From: Rhizobium grahamii CCGE 502
Lineage (GTDB): Bacteria; Pseudomonadota; Alphaproteobacteria; Rhizobiales; Rhizobiaceae
Assembly (NCBI RefSeq): GCF_000298315.2
Contig: NZ_AEYE02000029.1
Location: forward strand, 463,193-527,192
Length of the DNA: 64,000 nucleotides
Direction: 5' to 3'
Shown: piece after piece, positions 46,151 to 55,887 of the stretch
Layout: each line of letters starts with the position of its first letter
Numbering within the stretch: position 1 is the stretch's first letter
Notes under the pieces: model-generated
The model's input: only the letters and a program-made list of their open reading frames with translations
Told to the model about the DNA's origin: nothing
The model's database searches: none
Program-made: the position numbers and the translations under genes

Positions 46151-48025
46151 TCAGCCTGATGCAGCGGCGCTAAAGACGCCACGTCTCAAGTGAACGAGCA
46201 ACAAGGAGATGGCGGCTGGTGTCATGCCGTCGATCTTAGCGGCTTGCGCGACGTTGTATGGGCGTATATTGTGCAACTTGTGCTTTAACTCGTTCGATAG
46301 ACCGGAGAGGACGTCGAAGTCAAAGTCGCCTGGTATCGTCAGGTCCTCATCCCGCTTCACCTGCGCGATATCAGTTGACTGCCGCTGCATATAGACCGCA
46401 TAGCCCGCCTCAATCTCCAGGGCATCAGCAACCCGACTGTCAATACCAGACAACTCGGGCCAAATCTGCCGAAGATCGTGTAGGCTAAAATCGGGATACG
46501 ACAGAAGATCATAAGCCGAGCGGCGCTGGCCATCCTGATTCAACTTAAGTCCGAAGCGGCTGGCCTCGTTTGGGGTCACTGACAGCACCTTAAGACGCGT
46601 GCGACCCGCCTCCAACGCCTCACTATATGCTTGAAAGCGATCACGGCGGCCGGATGAAGCGCTCCCGATTTGAATCGCCAACGGCGTCAGGCGAACATCT
46701 GCGTTGTCTGCCCGCAGCGACAGCCGATACTCTGCACGGGAGGTAAACATCCGATACGGTTCAGCAACACCGCGAGATGTTAGATCATCGACCATCACTC
46801 CGATATACGAATCAGTGCGACTAAAGTGAACCTCGCTCTGGCCGCCAGCCAGGCGGGCGGCATTGATGCCAGCGACGAGACCCTGAGCTGCCGCTTCCTC
46901 ATAGCCCGTTGTACCGTTGATCTGCCCAGCCAGAAACAGTCCAGGCATCTTCTTGACTTCCAGCGACGGCTTCAGTTCGCGAGGATCCACATGATCGTAT
47001 TCGATCGCGTAACCCGGCTGCAGAATCTGAACGCGCTCAAGACCGGGAATCGTTCGGATAAATGTGTCCTGTATCTCGGCAGGCAGCGAGGTCGAGATTC
47101 CATTGGGATAGACCGTCTTGTCCTCGAGACCCTCAGGCTCAAGAAAAACCTGATGTCCGTCGCGTTCGCCGAACTTCACCAGCTTGTCTTCAATTGACGG
47201 ACAATAGCGCGGGCCGACTCCCTCAATTTGGCCCGAGTACATTGCGGATCTCTTGAGATTCTCAACGATGATCCGATGCGTTGCCTCGGTGGTGCGTGTC
47301 ACGCCACATTCGATCTGCGGATTCGCGATCTGATCCGTCATGAACGAGAACGGGACGGGCTCTTCATCAGCACCCTGTCGGCCGACACTCTGCCAATCGA
47401 TGGTAGTGCCATCCAGGCGCGCCGGGGTGCCGGTCTTGAGGCGTCCGAGCCGCAGACCGAGACTCATAAGCGTATGAGAGAGGCCAAGCGACGGTTCCTC
47501 ACCAACACGACCAGCCGGTATCTTCTTCTCGCCGATGTGAATAAGACCGCGCAGAAAAGTTCCGGTGGTTAACACTACAGAGCCGCAGGAAAGAATCCGG
47601 CTATCTTTCATGACAACCGCTGCAACACGATTTTCTATTATCGTCAGATCGAACGCATCACCTTCGATCACGGTAAGATTTTCGACGCTTTCGATTTCCG
47701 CGAGCATCGCTTCTCGATACAGCCTGCGATCCGCCTGGGTGCGCGGGCCACGAACAGCGGGGCCCTTCTTCCGGTTCAACATACGGAATTGAATACCGGC
47801 GGCGTCGGCCACCCGTCCCATCAACCCATCCATGGCGTCGATCTCTCGAACCAAGTGGCCTTTTCCAAGTCCGCCAATCGCCGGATTGCACGACATGATA
47901 CCAATGGTGTCGCGGCGATGCGTGACCAGCGCCGTCTTGGCGCCAAGACGCGCAGCGGCCGCAGCGGCTTCACATCCGGCATGTCCGCCGCCGATGACGA
48001 TGACATCGAACCGTGAGGTGTTCAT
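46151..48025 (-). CDS. mnmG: tRNA uridine-34 5-carboxymethylaminomethyl modification enzyme MnmG (GidA)
   Basis: 624-aa FAD-dependent partner of MnmE that installs cmnm5U34 in tRNA anticodons. It has the N-terminal FAD-binding loop [19 protein letters not shown] (about 9-27), then '[20 protein letters not shown]', '[12 protein letters not shown]', and the conserved '[18 protein letters not shown]' (about 432-449). The start is the ATG at 48025 ([12 protein letters not shown]), preceded by CAGGAGCG; the frame could extend 37 codons upstream, but that stretch only translates the two parS sites. Confidence 0.97.
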   Translation of the reverse strand: MNTSRFDVIVIGGGHAGCEAAAAAARLGAKTALVTHRRDTIGIMSCNPAIGGLGKGHLVREIDAMDGLMGRVADAAGIQFRMLNRKKGPAVRGPRTQADRRLYREAMLAEIESVENLTVIEGDAFDLTIIENRVAAVVMKDSRILSCGSVVLTTGTFLRGLIHIGEKKIPAGRVGEEPSLGLSHTLMSLGLRLGRLKTGTPARLDGTTIDWQSVGRQGADEEPVPFSFMTDQIANPQIECGVTRTTEATHRIIVENLKRSAMYSGQIEGVGPRYCPSIEDKLVKFGERDGHQVFLEPEGLEDKTVYPNGISTSLPAEIQDTFIRTIPGLERVQILQPGYAIEYDHVDPRELKPSLEVKKMPGLFLAGQINGTTGYEEAAAQGLVAGINAARLAGGQSEVHFSRTDSYIGVMVDDLTSRGVAEPYRMFTSRAEYRLSLRADNADVRLTPLAIQIGSASSGRRDRFQAYSEALEAGRTRLKVLSVTPNEASRFGLKLNQDGQRRSAYDLLSYPDFSLHDLRQIWPELSGIDSRVADALEIEAGYAVYMQRQSTDIAQVKRDEDLTIPGDFDFDVLSGLSNELKHKLHNIRPYNVAQAAKIDGMTPAAISLLLVHLRRGVFSAAASG

Positions 48026-48080
48026 TCTTCGCGCTCCTGAGATTGTCCGGTGATGAGCGAAGTGACGCAGCGAGTCAAGG

Positions 48081-48096
48081 CGTTTCACGTGAAACC
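48081..48096. other. parS: parS-like site 3 (mnmE-mnmG intergenic)
   Basis: CGTTTCACGTGAAACC has a perfect 14-bp core GTTTCACGTGAAAC (48082-48095), differing from consensus only at the two outermost bases. Together with site 4 it forms a pair 39 bases apart within the 107-bp intergenic space. Confidence 0.85.
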
Positions 48097-48119
48097 GTTC
48101 CGGGCGACACCGATTCGGA

Positions 48120-48135
48120 TGTTTCACGTGAATCA
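48120..48135. other. parS: parS-like site 4 (mnmE-mnmG boundary)
   Basis: TGTTTCACGTGAATCA matches the consensus at 15 of 16 positions. It overlaps the last three bases (stop codon) of mnmE. Confidence 0.75.
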
Positions 48136-49446
48136 TTTTCCGATACAGAACTCTCCGAAGATCAGGTCAAGCAAGTTCTCGACGTCGACACGTCCCGTCA
48201 CGCGTCCCAGCGCATCACCGGCCGCTCTCAAATCTTCCGCCCGCAGATCCAACCCTCGCGTGGGGCTTAGCAAGGCCGTCTCCATAGCCACGAGTGATTT
48301 CGCCAGCGAATCCTTGTGACGCGCACGGCTCGGGATAGCCATTGACTGCGGATGCACTTTGGCTCTCAGACGCTCGACAATCACGGCGCGCAGCCTTCCC
48401 AGGCCGGTCCCGTCCGCCGCCGAGATGACGAGGTCATACTCATTCATACTCTTCCGAGGCAAGTCACTTTTGGCACCGACCAGCAACGCACCCTCGGGGT
48501 AAATGTTCGTTGCGGCATCCACCGACATGTCCTCGAGAAAGATCAAGAGGTCGGCTTCGGAGATCGCTTTCTCGGCCCTTCGGATACCCTCGCGTTCAAC
48601 CGTCTCCGCTGCGTCACGAAGGCCTGCCGTGTCGTAAAGTTTGACCAGGTAGCCGTCCATGTTCAGATCAACGTGCAGGACGTCTCTTGTCGTCCCGGCG
48701 ATATCTGTGACAATCGCAACGTCACGCTTAGCCAGGGCGTTCATCAGGCTGGACTTACCGGCGTTCGGACTGCCGGCGATAACAACCTTGAAACCGTCAC
48801 GGATAATCTCGCCAGCCTCGAGCTGTAGAAGATGCTCGCGCATCTCTGTGATGAGGTTCTCTACGTCAGCCCATACTTGATCTGATACGGAACCCGGCAC
48901 ATCCTCCTCGTCCGGAAAATCAAGCTCTGCTTCGATTAGGGCGCGAGCGCGCGTCAGCCGATGCGCCCATCCGTTGTAGACCGATGAAAGGCCGCCGGAG
49001 CTCTGCTCAACAGCCAGCCGCCGCTGCATCTCCGTTTCGGCTGCAATCAAATCTGCCAGACCTTCGACTTCGACTAAATCCAGCTTGCCGTTTTCGAAGG
49101 CGCGCCGCGAAAATTCTCCTGGCGCCGCTGGTCGCAAATTCTCGAATTCAGCAAGTTCCCGATGCAAAGCATCAACCACGGCGCGGCCGCCATGGAGATG
49201 TATCTCTGCGACGCTTTCGCCCGTGAAGGAATATGGCGCCGGGAAATATAAGACGAGCCCGGTGTCGATCACCAGACCATTACGAGTCCGAATCGACCTC
49301 AGCGCTGCTTGTCTAGCTGGGGGTGGCGCGCCGATCAGTGAGGCCAGAACTGCAGGGACCTCAGCGCCGCTGATTCGAACCACCGCGAGACCCGCGGGTA
49401 CCGCACCGCTCGACAGCGCGAATATTGTGTCCATGTTGGGCAGCAT
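48133..49446 (-). CDS. mnmE: tRNA modification GTPase MnmE (TrmE)
   Basis: 437-aa GTPase that works with MnmG on tRNA wobble uridine. The N-terminal formyl-THF-binding domain begins [20 protein letters not shown]. The G domain has the P-loop [14 protein letters not shown] (about 217-230), '[13 protein letters not shown]' and the switch DTAGLRDA. The protein ends in the family's FCIGK with the functional cysteine. The ATG at 49446 ([10 protein letters not shown]) follows GAGAAGGAA. Its stop codon lies within a parS-like site. Separated from rho by a terminator. Confidence 0.96.
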   Translation of the reverse strand: MLPNMDTIFALSSGAVPAGLAVVRISGAEVPAVLASLIGAPPPARQAALRSIRTRNGLVIDTGLVLYFPAPYSFTGESVAEIHLHGGRAVVDALHRELAEFENLRPAAPGEFSRRAFENGKLDLVEVEGLADLIAAETEMQRRLAVEQSSGGLSSVYNGWAHRLTRARALIEAELDFPDEEDVPGSVSDQVWADVENLITEMREHLLQLEAGEIIRDGFKVVIAGSPNAGKSSLMNALAKRDVAIVTDIAGTTRDVLHVDLNMDGYLVKLYDTAGLRDAAETVEREGIRRAEKAISEADLLIFLEDMSVDAATNIYPEGALLVGAKSDLPRKSMNEYDLVISAADGTGLGRLRAVIVERLRAKVHPQSMAIPSRARHKDSLAKSLVAMETALLSPTRGLDLRAEDLRAAGDALGRVTGRVDVENLLDLIFGEFCIGK

Positions 49447-49485
49447 TTTCCTTCTCCAGTGCAAGGCTGAAGATAACAGCTGTAC

Positions 49486-49515
49486 AAAAAGAAAAACCGG
49501 CCACGCTGTGACCGG
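49486..49515 (-). terminator. intrinsic terminator after rho
   Basis: On the minus strand: stem CCGGTCA/TGGCCGG (one T-G wobble), loop CAGCG, then TTTTTCTTTTT. It begins 27 bases after the rho stop. Confidence 0.75.
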
Positions 49516-49541
49516 CTTACCTTGGTGAGTCCGGCTAAGGA

Positions 49542-50807
49542 TTAGGTGTTCATGGAGTCGAAGAAGTCTGGATTATTCTTCGTTTGCTTCAGTTTGTCGA
49601 TTAAGAATTCGATTGCGTCCGTGGTGCCCATCGGCGCAAGGATACGCCGCAGTACAAAGATCTTCTGCAGGTCCTGACGCGGCACCAACAAGTCTTCCTT
49701 ACGTGTCCCGGACTTCAGGATATCCATCGCCGGGAAGATGCGCTTGTCGGCGACCTTGCGGTCAAGGACGATTTCAGAGTTACCGGTGCCCTTGAATTCC
49801 TCGAAGATAACTTCGTCCATGCGGCTACCGGTATCGATGAGAGCTGTGGCGATGATCGTGAGCGATCCGCCCTCTTCAATATTGCGCGCGGCACCGAAGA
49901 AGCGCTTCGGGCGCTGCAGCGCGTTAGCGTCGACACCACCTGTGAGGACCTTGCCGGAAGAGGGTACGACAGTGTTATAGGCGCGACCGAGGCGTGTGAT
50001 CGAATCAAGCAGAATAACAACGTCGCGGCCATGCTCAACGAGACGCTTGGCCTTTTCGATGACCATCTCGGCCACCTGGACGTGCCGCACGGCCGGTTCG
50101 TCAAAGGTTGAGGAAATGACTTCCCCGCGAACGGAGCGTTGCATGTCCGTCACTTCCTCGGGACGCTCGTCGATGAGGAGAACGATGAGATAGCACTCGG
50201 GATGATTCGCTGTAATTGAGTGAGCGATATTCTGGAGAAGGACGGTCTTACCGGTGCGCGGCGGCGCGACGATCAGTCCACGCTGGCCCTTGCCCAGCGG
50301 CGCAACAAGGTCAATGACGCGCGGAGAAAGATCCTTGGAAGTGGGAACCTCCAGCTCCATCTTGAAACGTTCGTTGGGGTAAAGCGGTGTCAGGTTATCG
50401 AAATGCACCTTGTGACGAATCTTTTCGGGATCGTCGAAATTGATCGTATTGACCTTCAAGAGCGCGAAATAGCGCTCGCCTTCCTTCGGTCCACGGATCG
50501 GGCCTTCAACGGTGTCGCCAGTCTTCAGCGAGAAGCGGCGAATTTGAGAGGGCGAGATATAGATATCGTCGGGACCCGGGAGATAGTTGGCGTTGGCGGA
50601 CCGCAGGAAGCCGAAACCATCCTGCAGGACCTCAACAACGCCTTCGCCGATAATCTCCACATCCTGGCTGGCAAGCACCTTCAGGATCGCAAACATCAGC
50701 TCCTGCTTGCGCATCGTGCTTGCATTTTCGACCTCGAGCGATTCGGCAAACGCCAGCAGATCCGTCGGGGACTTACTCTTAAGTTCTTGAAGCTTCATTT
50801 CAGCCAT
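49542..50807 (-). CDS. rho: transcription termination factor Rho
   Basis: Hexameric RNA helicase for factor-dependent termination, 421 aa. It shows the N-terminal helical part [20 protein letters not shown], the RNA-binding OSB fold with '[20 protein letters not shown]', Walker A '[15 protein letters not shown]' (about 178-192), Walker B '[17 protein letters not shown]', and the R-loop '[20 protein letters not shown]'. The ATG at 50807 matches the known start in related bacteria; the frame is open 32 codons further, without a ribosome site. A 190-base leader separates it from hemJ, which may hold an autoregulatory region. Confidence 0.97.
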   Translation of the reverse strand: MAEMKLQELKSKSPTDLLAFAESLEVENASTMRKQELMFAILKVLASQDVEIIGEGVVEVLQDGFGFLRSANANYLPGPDDIYISPSQIRRFSLKTGDTVEGPIRGPKEGERYFALLKVNTINFDDPEKIRHKVHFDNLTPLYPNERFKMELEVPTSKDLSPRVIDLVAPLGKGQRGLIVAPPRTGKTVLLQNIAHSITANHPECYLIVLLIDERPEEVTDMQRSVRGEVISSTFDEPAVRHVQVAEMVIEKAKRLVEHGRDVVILLDSITRLGRAYNTVVPSSGKVLTGGVDANALQRPKRFFGAARNIEEGGSLTIIATALIDTGSRMDEVIFEEFKGTGNSEIVLDRKVADKRIFPAMDILKSGTRKEDLLVPRQDLQKIFVLRRILAPMGTTDAIEFLIDKLKQTKNNPDFFDSMNT

Positions 50808-50997
50808 GAAGTGACCATTACTCTTAAATTCTGGGGGGAAGGCGATGTCGAGGCTGTAACCGGTCCTGCGAAGAGATCGCAGACGATCAAACTTTACATA
50901 CATGCCACAAGGATGAGGTGGAGGGAAAATAGCGAGTAAGGTTCACCGCCGCAAGGGGGCTGCTTAAAATCAAGCAAATTTAACCGACAGCGACTCT

Positions 50998-51534
50998 TTA
51001 GAATGGTTTGACGACGACGAGGATGACAATCCCGATCATCAATAGGGTCGGCGCCTCGTTCATGAAACGCCAATAGCGTGCAGACCGGCGGTTTTCATCA
51101 CGTTCAAACGCCTTGACGGCGCGTGAGAAGAAGACGTGTACGGCTGTCAGAAGTACGACGAGACCGATCTTCGCATGCAACCATCCTCCCTGGAAGCCGT
51201 AGACCGACCAGGCAAGATAGAGGCCAAGAATCCACGTCAGCATCATTGCCGGGTTCATGATCACCTTCAGCAGACGGCGCTCCATGACCTTGAAGGTTTC
51301 CGACTGCGTCGAACCCGGCTCGGCATCGGTATGATAGATGAAGAGGCGCGGCATGTAGAAAAGGCCAGCCATCCACGAAATCACCGCTATGATATGAAGC
51401 GCCTTGATCCAAAGGTAGAGATCATCCGGATTCCAGAGAAATAGCCCCACAGCCAGAAGTACAAAGAACAGGATCGCAAAATGCGCCCGGCGACGTGCGT
51501 AGGCGCCAGGTTTCTCATCGGACTGCTTCTCCAT
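50998..51534 (-). CDS. hemJ: protoporphyrinogen IX oxidase HemJ
   Basis: 178-aa membrane protein of the HemJ (UPF0093) family that oxidises protoporphyrinogen IX in many bacteria lacking HemG/HemY. Four to five spans are visible. 'YLWIKALHIIAVISWMAGLF' (about 41-60) contains the essential histidine, and 'RRLLKVIMNPAMMLTWILG' has the conserved Lys/Arg-rich loop. It begins three bases after hemE on the same strand, and the heme-pathway pairing supports the function. Confidence 0.93.
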   Translation of the reverse strand: MEKQSDEKPGAYARRRAHFAILFFVLLAVGLFLWNPDDLYLWIKALHIIAVISWMAGLFYMPRLFIYHTDAEPGSTQSETFKVMERRLLKVIMNPAMMLTWILGLYLAWSVYGFQGGWLHAKIGLVVLLTAVHVFFSRAVKAFERDENRRSARYWRFMNEAPTLLMIGIVILVVVKPF

Positions 51535-51537
51535 GGG

Positions 51538-52572
51538 CTATCGTCTCCAACCGCGGACATGCTCCACGAGCAGCTGGACATTTTGAGGGTCCGCCTGGGG
51601 GGTAATCCCATGACCGAGATTGAAGATCAGCGGGCCGTTGCCGAGCTTATCGAGGATATCGTTGATACCGTCCATCAGAGCTCTGCCACCGGCCACCACG
51701 CGCATTGGATCGAGGTTACCCTGAACCGCACCGTCTTTCTGCAGATCTACAGCGAAATCCAGTGGCACCGACCAGTCGAGAGCGATCGCATCCGCCTTCG
51801 TCCGCTGTCGATAGCTCTTCAGCAGGAAGCCGGCGCCCTTGGCGAAGGCAATAACCCGGGCATTCGGCCGTCGTGCTTTGATGGAGGCGATCATCCGGGC
51901 GACCGGCTTCACCGCGAATGCCTCGAATTCCCGCTCACCGAGAACACCGGCCCAGGAATCGAAGATCTGCACAGCATCAGCCCCGGCATCGATCTGCGCG
52001 ACGAGATAGTCGGCTGAAACTTCCGCCAAAACAGCAAGCAGGTGTTCGAAAGCTTTCGGATGCTTGTAGGCGAAGAGCCGGGCGGGGGCCTGATCGGGCG
52101 TGCCGTGACCGGCAATCATATAAGTCGCCACCGTCCACGGAGCGCCACAGAAGCCGAGCAAAGCCGTCTCGGCAGGCAGCTCATTTCGAAGACGCTCAAC
52201 CGTTTCGAGAACCGGTTTGAGGTAGTCGACGACGTGGTCGAACTCCAGTCGGTCGATTCCGGTTTCATCGATCGGATCCATCTGCGGTCCATGCCCTTCC
52301 GTGAAGCGAACGTTGCGCTTCATCGCATCCGGAATCACGAGAATGTCGGAAAAGAGGATGGCTGCATCAAAACCATAGCGACGAATGGGTTGGAGCGTTA
52401 CCTCAACGGCATGGTCAGGCGTATAACAAAGGTCCAGGAAACTTCCTGCCTTCGCGCGCGTTTCCCTATACTCGGGAAGATATCGCCCCGCCTGTCTCAT
52501 CAGCCAGATTGGAGGAGGGCTGAGTGTCTCGCCGTCCAAGACCCTCATGATTTTCCGGCGGCTGTCTCCCAC
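51538..52572 (-). CDS. hemE: uroporphyrinogen decarboxylase
   Basis: 344-aa cytosolic enzyme that removes four carboxyls from uroporphyrinogen III to give coproporphyrinogen III. The signatures [18 protein letters not shown] (about 17-34) and '[16 protein letters not shown]' (about 140-155) are clear. It runs leftward from the putative origin and leads the hemE-hemJ unit. In many alphaproteobacteria hemE flanks the chromosomal origin, as it appears to do here. Confidence 0.97.
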   Translation of the reverse strand: MGDSRRKIMRVLDGETLSPPPIWLMRQAGRYLPEYRETRAKAGSFLDLCYTPDHAVEVTLQPIRRYGFDAAILFSDILVIPDAMKRNVRFTEGHGPQMDPIDETGIDRLEFDHVVDYLKPVLETVERLRNELPAETALLGFCGAPWTVATYMIAGHGTPDQAPARLFAYKHPKAFEHLLAVLAEVSADYLVAQIDAGADAVQIFDSWAGVLGEREFEAFAVKPVARMIASIKARRPNARVIAFAKGAGFLLKSYRQRTKADAIALDWSVPLDFAVDLQKDGAVQGNLDPMRVVAGGRALMDGINDILDKLGNGPLIFNLGHGITPQADPQNVQLLVEHVRGWRR

Positions 52573-52974
52573 GCTTCTCTTCCTTATAAAAAATCAAAGA
52601 TAATTTAAAAGGTTTCTATTTCTTAGAGTCTGTTTCTATCAAGGATTAAAATCCATCCACGACCGGAACGTTTTGTCGCGCTGCCACCGTGCCAAAAGGA
52701 GGAAACGGAGAACCGCCACAGGCAAATCGTGGATAGATCTAAATATGAGAATATTTACAATCGGATAGAGAACTACAAGTTCAGGCGGAACTGTGGAAAA
52801 GGTATCGACTTCCGTCGAACGGTCACCAATTATCCACAGAACCAACAAGCGACTTTTTTGAGCTTCCGCGAAATTCGATTTGTGGAAAAGGTGGCATGTT
52901 TTCCCTTGCCTTATCCCCGCCGCGTCTCTTAGCTCTCGGCTGTCCAGTCTTTTCAACAGGTAGCCGAAAATAAC
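52573..52974. other. oriC: putative chromosomal replication origin (oriC)
   Basis: A 402-bp gene-free region between divergent hemE and ppsR. It holds one perfect DnaA box TTATCCACA (52830-52838), two TTTTCCACA-type boxes on the opposite strand (52792-52800 and 52881-52889), and weaker ones (CTATCCACG at 52728-52736, minus strand; TTATCCCCG at 52911-52919). The hemE-proximal side (52585-52660) is AT-rich, with TTATAAAAAATC and TAATTTAAAA, and could be the unwinding element. GTTTCTAT is repeated at 52612 and 52632. Genes diverge from this point, and parAB and five parS-like sites lie around it, which matches alphaproteobacterial origins next to hemE. Its size and strand layout are consistent, but function is inferred. 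Confidence 0.75.
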
Positions 52975-53796
52975 GTGGAGAACCGCCCAAACTTCTTCCA
53001 TCTGCATCTGATTTCTGACTCGACCGGCGAAACACTGATTTCTGCCGGCCGCGCGGCTTCGGCGCAATTCAAAGCCGCGCAGCCGATCGAGCACGTCTAC
53101 CCGTTAGTCCGCAATCGTAAGCAGCTTCTGCAGGTGCTGCAGTCGATCGATAGCCAGCCTGGGATCGTTCTTTATACGATTGTCGACCGCGAACTCGCGA
53201 CCTTCATCGATCAACGCTGCACGGAGATGGGTGTTGCGTCCGTCAACGTACTCGAACCCGTTATGAATGCCTTCCAGATCTATCTTGGTGCGCCCTCGCG
53301 AAGACGCGTCGGTGCACAACACGTTATGAATGCCGGCTACTTTGCCCGCATCGAAGCGCTGAACTTTACGATGGATCACGATGATGGTCAGATGCCTGAC
53401 GACTATAATGACGCCGATGTCGTCATTATTGGCATCAGTCGAACGTCGAAAACTCCGACGAGCATCTACCTCGCCAATCGCGGCATCAAGACGGCGAACA
53501 TCCCGATTGTCCACGGCGTGCCGCTTCCGGAACGGCTGCTGACCGCGACCAAACCTCTGATTGTCTGCCTGATTGCTACGACCGATCGGATATCGCAGGT
53601 TCGCGAGAACCGTATCTTGGGCGCAACCCCTGGCTTCGACCGCGGGCAATACACGGACCGGGCTGCCATCTCAGAGGAACTGAAGTACGCGCGGTCACTC
53701 TGCGCCAGGCATAATTGGCCCCTCATTGACGTGACGCGGCGTTCCATCGAAGAGACAGCCGCAGCGATTGTTGCGCTCCGTCCGAAGCTCCGCTAA
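52975..53796 (+). CDS. ppsR: phosphoenolpyruvate synthase regulatory protein (DUF299, PpsR/PDRP type)
   Basis: 273-aa bifunctional kinase/pyrophosphorylase that regulates PEP synthase or pyruvate phosphate dikinase by ADP-dependent phosphorylation and phosphate-dependent reversal. The opening '[14 protein letters not shown]' and the P-loop-like '[20 protein letters not shown]' (about 143-162) are diagnostic. The start is GTG at 52975, with only a weak CAGG upstream. It is the first gene to the right of the putative origin. Whether the target here is PpsA or PpdK cannot be told from the window. Confidence 0.93.
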   Translation: MENRPNFFHLHLISDSTGETLISAGRAASAQFKAAQPIEHVYPLVRNRKQLLQVLQSIDSQPGIVLYTIVDRELATFIDQRCTEMGVASVNVLEPVMNAFQIYLGAPSRRRVGAQHVMNAGYFARIEALNFTMDHDDGQMPDDYNDADVVIIGISRTSKTPTSIYLANRGIKTANIPIVHGVPLPERLLTATKPLIVCLIATTDRISQVRENRILGATPGFDRGQYTDRAAISEELKYARSLCARHNWPLIDVTRRSIEETAAAIVALRPKLR

Positions 53797-53826
53797 GCGC
53801 TGTCACATCACCCTGTTCGAGGCTCC

Positions 53827-54426
53827 ATGGTACCCAAGCTCATTCTCGCATCTTCCAGCCCGTTCCGCCGCATGCTGATGCAAAATGCCGGGCTCGCCTT
53901 CGACGCACATGCAGCCCAGATTGACGAGCGCGCGGTTGAAGCGCCTCTCGAACGAGCAGGTGCTACGCCGGATACTGTGGCGCTCGTCCTGGCGAAGGCG
54001 AAGGCGAAGGAAGTCAGCGACCGGTTTCCGGCGTGCTTCGTCATCGGCTCTGATCAGACGATGTCGCTTGGACCGCAGACTTTCCACAAGCCAAAGGACA
54101 TGGCGGACGCTGTGAACCACCTTCGCGTCCTCTCGGGCAAGACACATCGGCTGAACAGCGCGATCGCGATTGCTTACGGCGGCGACATCGTCTGGGAGCA
54201 TGTCTCGCACGCGGACCTGACGATGCGACTGCTAACGACCGATTTCATCGCGCGGCATTTGAACCGCGTGGGGGAGCGCGCACTCGGCAGCGTCGGTGCC
54301 TATCAACTCGAAGGGGAGGGGCTTCAATTGTTTTCGAGAATCGATGGAGACTATTTTACAATCTTGGGGTTGCCGATGTTGCCACTGTTAGAGAAGCTCA
54401 GAGAATTGGGTGCCATCGATGCATGA
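53827..54426 (+). CDS. maf: Maf-family nucleotide pyrophosphatase
   Basis: 199-aa house-cleaning enzyme that hydrolyses non-canonical or modified nucleoside triphosphates. The family begins with [19 protein letters not shown]. The catalytic Asp region is [11 protein letters not shown] (about 74-84), and '[14 protein letters not shown]' follows. The C-terminus has '[20 protein letters not shown]'. Its last codons overlap the aroE start by 8 bases and share the parS-like site 5. Confidence 0.93.
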   Translation: MVPKLILASSSPFRRMLMQNAGLAFDAHAAQIDERAVEAPLERAGATPDTVALVLAKAKAKEVSDRFPACFVIGSDQTMSLGPQTFHKPKDMADAVNHLRVLSGKTHRLNSAIAIAYGGDIVWEHVSHADLTMRLLTTDFIARHLNRVGERALGSVGAYQLEGEGLQLFSRIDGDYFTILGLPMLPLLEKLRELGAIDA

Positions 54427-55276
54427 TTCACGTGAAACATTCGAGCCAAAGGCCTTCGTCACAGGCTTTCCCATCAAGCATTCCAGGTCCCCTCTCATCC
54501 ATGGCTACTGGCTGAAGACCCTTGGATTACCAGGTTCATACTGCGCGCACGAGGTTGCGCCTGACGATTTTGCAGCCTTTGTAGATTCTCTGAAGAACGG
54601 CGAATCCGGCTTCGTAGGCGGCAATGCCACCATCCCGCATAAGGAAATGGCGTTCAGACTTGCCGACGATCCCGATGAACTTTCCGAAGAATTGGGCGCA
54701 TCCAATACGCTTTGGATGGACAACGGGCGGCTAAAGGCGACGAACACGGATGGACGCGGCTTTACGGCCAATCTGGATGAACGACATTCCGGTTGGGATG
54801 GGGCCGAGAAGGCGGTGGTCCTCGGCGCAGGAGGGGCAAGCCGAGCCATCATCCAGGCCCTGCGCGATCGAGGCGTCAAGGAAATTCATCTGGTCAACAG
54901 AACGGTCGAGCGCGCCAAGGAATTGGCGGATCGGTTTGGACCCAAAATACATGCTCATTCGATGGCTGCGCTACCTGAAGTCATGAGCGGCGCGGGTCTT
55001 TTCGTCAACACGACGTCTCTGGGTATGGATGGCGAAGGGGCGCCTTGGATTGATTTTTCGCCGTTACTCTCGGATGCCGTTGTGACGGATATCGTCTACG
55101 TGCCCCTGATGACACCCTTCCTGGTGCAAGCGCAACAGCAAGGCTTCGCTGTTGTCGACGGGCTCGGCATGCTGCTGCATCAAGCCGTGCCCGGATTTGA
55201 GAAATGGTTCGGGCATCGCCCGGCGGTCGACGAGAAGCTGCGTGCGATTCTCATTGAGGACATGGACAGGCATTGA
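54419..55276 (+). CDS. aroE: shikimate dehydrogenase
   Basis: 285-aa NADPH-dependent enzyme reducing 3-dehydroshikimate in the aromatic pathway. Substrate binding is by [15 protein letters not shown] (about 19-33, Ser-x-Ser); catalytic Lys and Asn in '[11 protein letters not shown]'; nucleotide-binding '[16 protein letters not shown]'. The ATG at 54419 is chosen; a GTG at 54410 is nine bases upstream. Codons 3-7 (Asp-Ser-Arg-Glu-Thr) are encoded by a parS-like palindrome, so the N-terminus carries a DNA-site constraint. It overlaps maf and leads into coaE with a TGATG junction. Confidence 0.95.
   Translation: MHDSRETFEPKAFVTGFPIKHSRSPLIHGYWLKTLGLPGSYCAHEVAPDDFAAFVDSLKNGESGFVGGNATIPHKEMAFRLADDPDELSEELGASNTLWMDNGRLKATNTDGRGFTANLDERHSGWDGAEKAVVLGAGGASRAIIQALRDRGVKEIHLVNRTVERAKELADRFGPKIHAHSMAALPEVMSGAGLFVNTTSLGMDGEGAPWIDFSPLLSDAVVTDIVYVPLMTPFLVQAQQQGFAVVDGLGMLLHQAVPGFEKWFGHRPAVDEKLRAILIEDMDRH
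54424..54439. other. parS: parS-like site 5 (maf/aroE junction)
   Basis: TGATTCACGTGAAACA matches consensus at 15 of 16 positions. It covers the maf stop codon and aroE codons 3-7. It is the only site found on the right side, 1.5 kb from the putative origin. Confidence 0.8.
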
Positions 55277-55887
55277 TGTTGCGGATTGGACTGACCGGCT
55301 CGATTGGAATGGGCAAATCAACCATGGCAAAGCTCTTCGCTGAAGCAGGAGTGCCCGTGAATGATTCCGATGCCGTCGTCCATGACCTTTACGCTGGCGA
55401 GGCAGCGCCGCTTGTAGATGCGGCCTTTCCCGGCACGATGAAGGACGGCGCCGTTGATCGGCAGGAGCTCGGCCGTCAGCTGGCCGGAGGTCCTGACGGC
55501 TTCAGGCGCCTCGAAGCCATCGTCCATCCGCTTGTGAGAAAGCGGGAGGTAGAGTTCGTCGAACGTGAGCGGCAACGCGGCTCGCGAATGGTGTTGCTCG
55601 ATATCCCGCTGTTGTTCGAAACAGGAGCTGAAAGCAGAGTCGATGTCGTCGTGGTCGTCAGCTGTGATCCACAGATACAGCGAGACCGCGTACTTGCGCG
55701 GCCGGGAATGACAGTGGAAAAATTCAATATGATTCTTGCGCGCCAGACACCGGATGCGGAAAAGCGAGCAAGAGCCGATTATGTGATCGATACCGGGCAT
55801 AGCATCGAAACGGCCAGAACACGGGTCGCCGAGATTATCTCGGACCTGAAGCGGCGGCTCGCTAGCGGGGACTTCCTGAATGCGTGA
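55276..55887 (+). CDS. coaE: dephospho-CoA kinase
   Basis: 203-aa enzyme for the last step of coenzyme A synthesis. It has the N-terminal P-loop GLTGSIGMGKSTMAKLF, 'DSDAVVHDLY' with the catalytic Asp, and 'VLLDIPLLFETGAE' (about 98-111). The ATG at 55276 shares its A with the aroE stop (TGATG). It ends in an 8-base overlap with dnaQ. Confidence 0.95.
   Translation: MLRIGLTGSIGMGKSTMAKLFAEAGVPVNDSDAVVHDLYAGEAAPLVDAAFPGTMKDGAVDRQELGRQLAGGPDGFRRLEAIVHPLVRKREVEFVERERQRGSRMVLLDIPLLFETGAESRVDVVVVVSCDPQIQRDRVLARPGMTVEKFNMILARQTPDAEKRARADYVIDTGHSIETARTRVAEIISDLKRRLASGDFLNA

Noticed and set aside
52639-53094. Minus-strand frame of 151 codons across the origin region
   Set aside because: It runs through DnaA boxes and into ppsR antisense, has low coding character, and no ribosome site.
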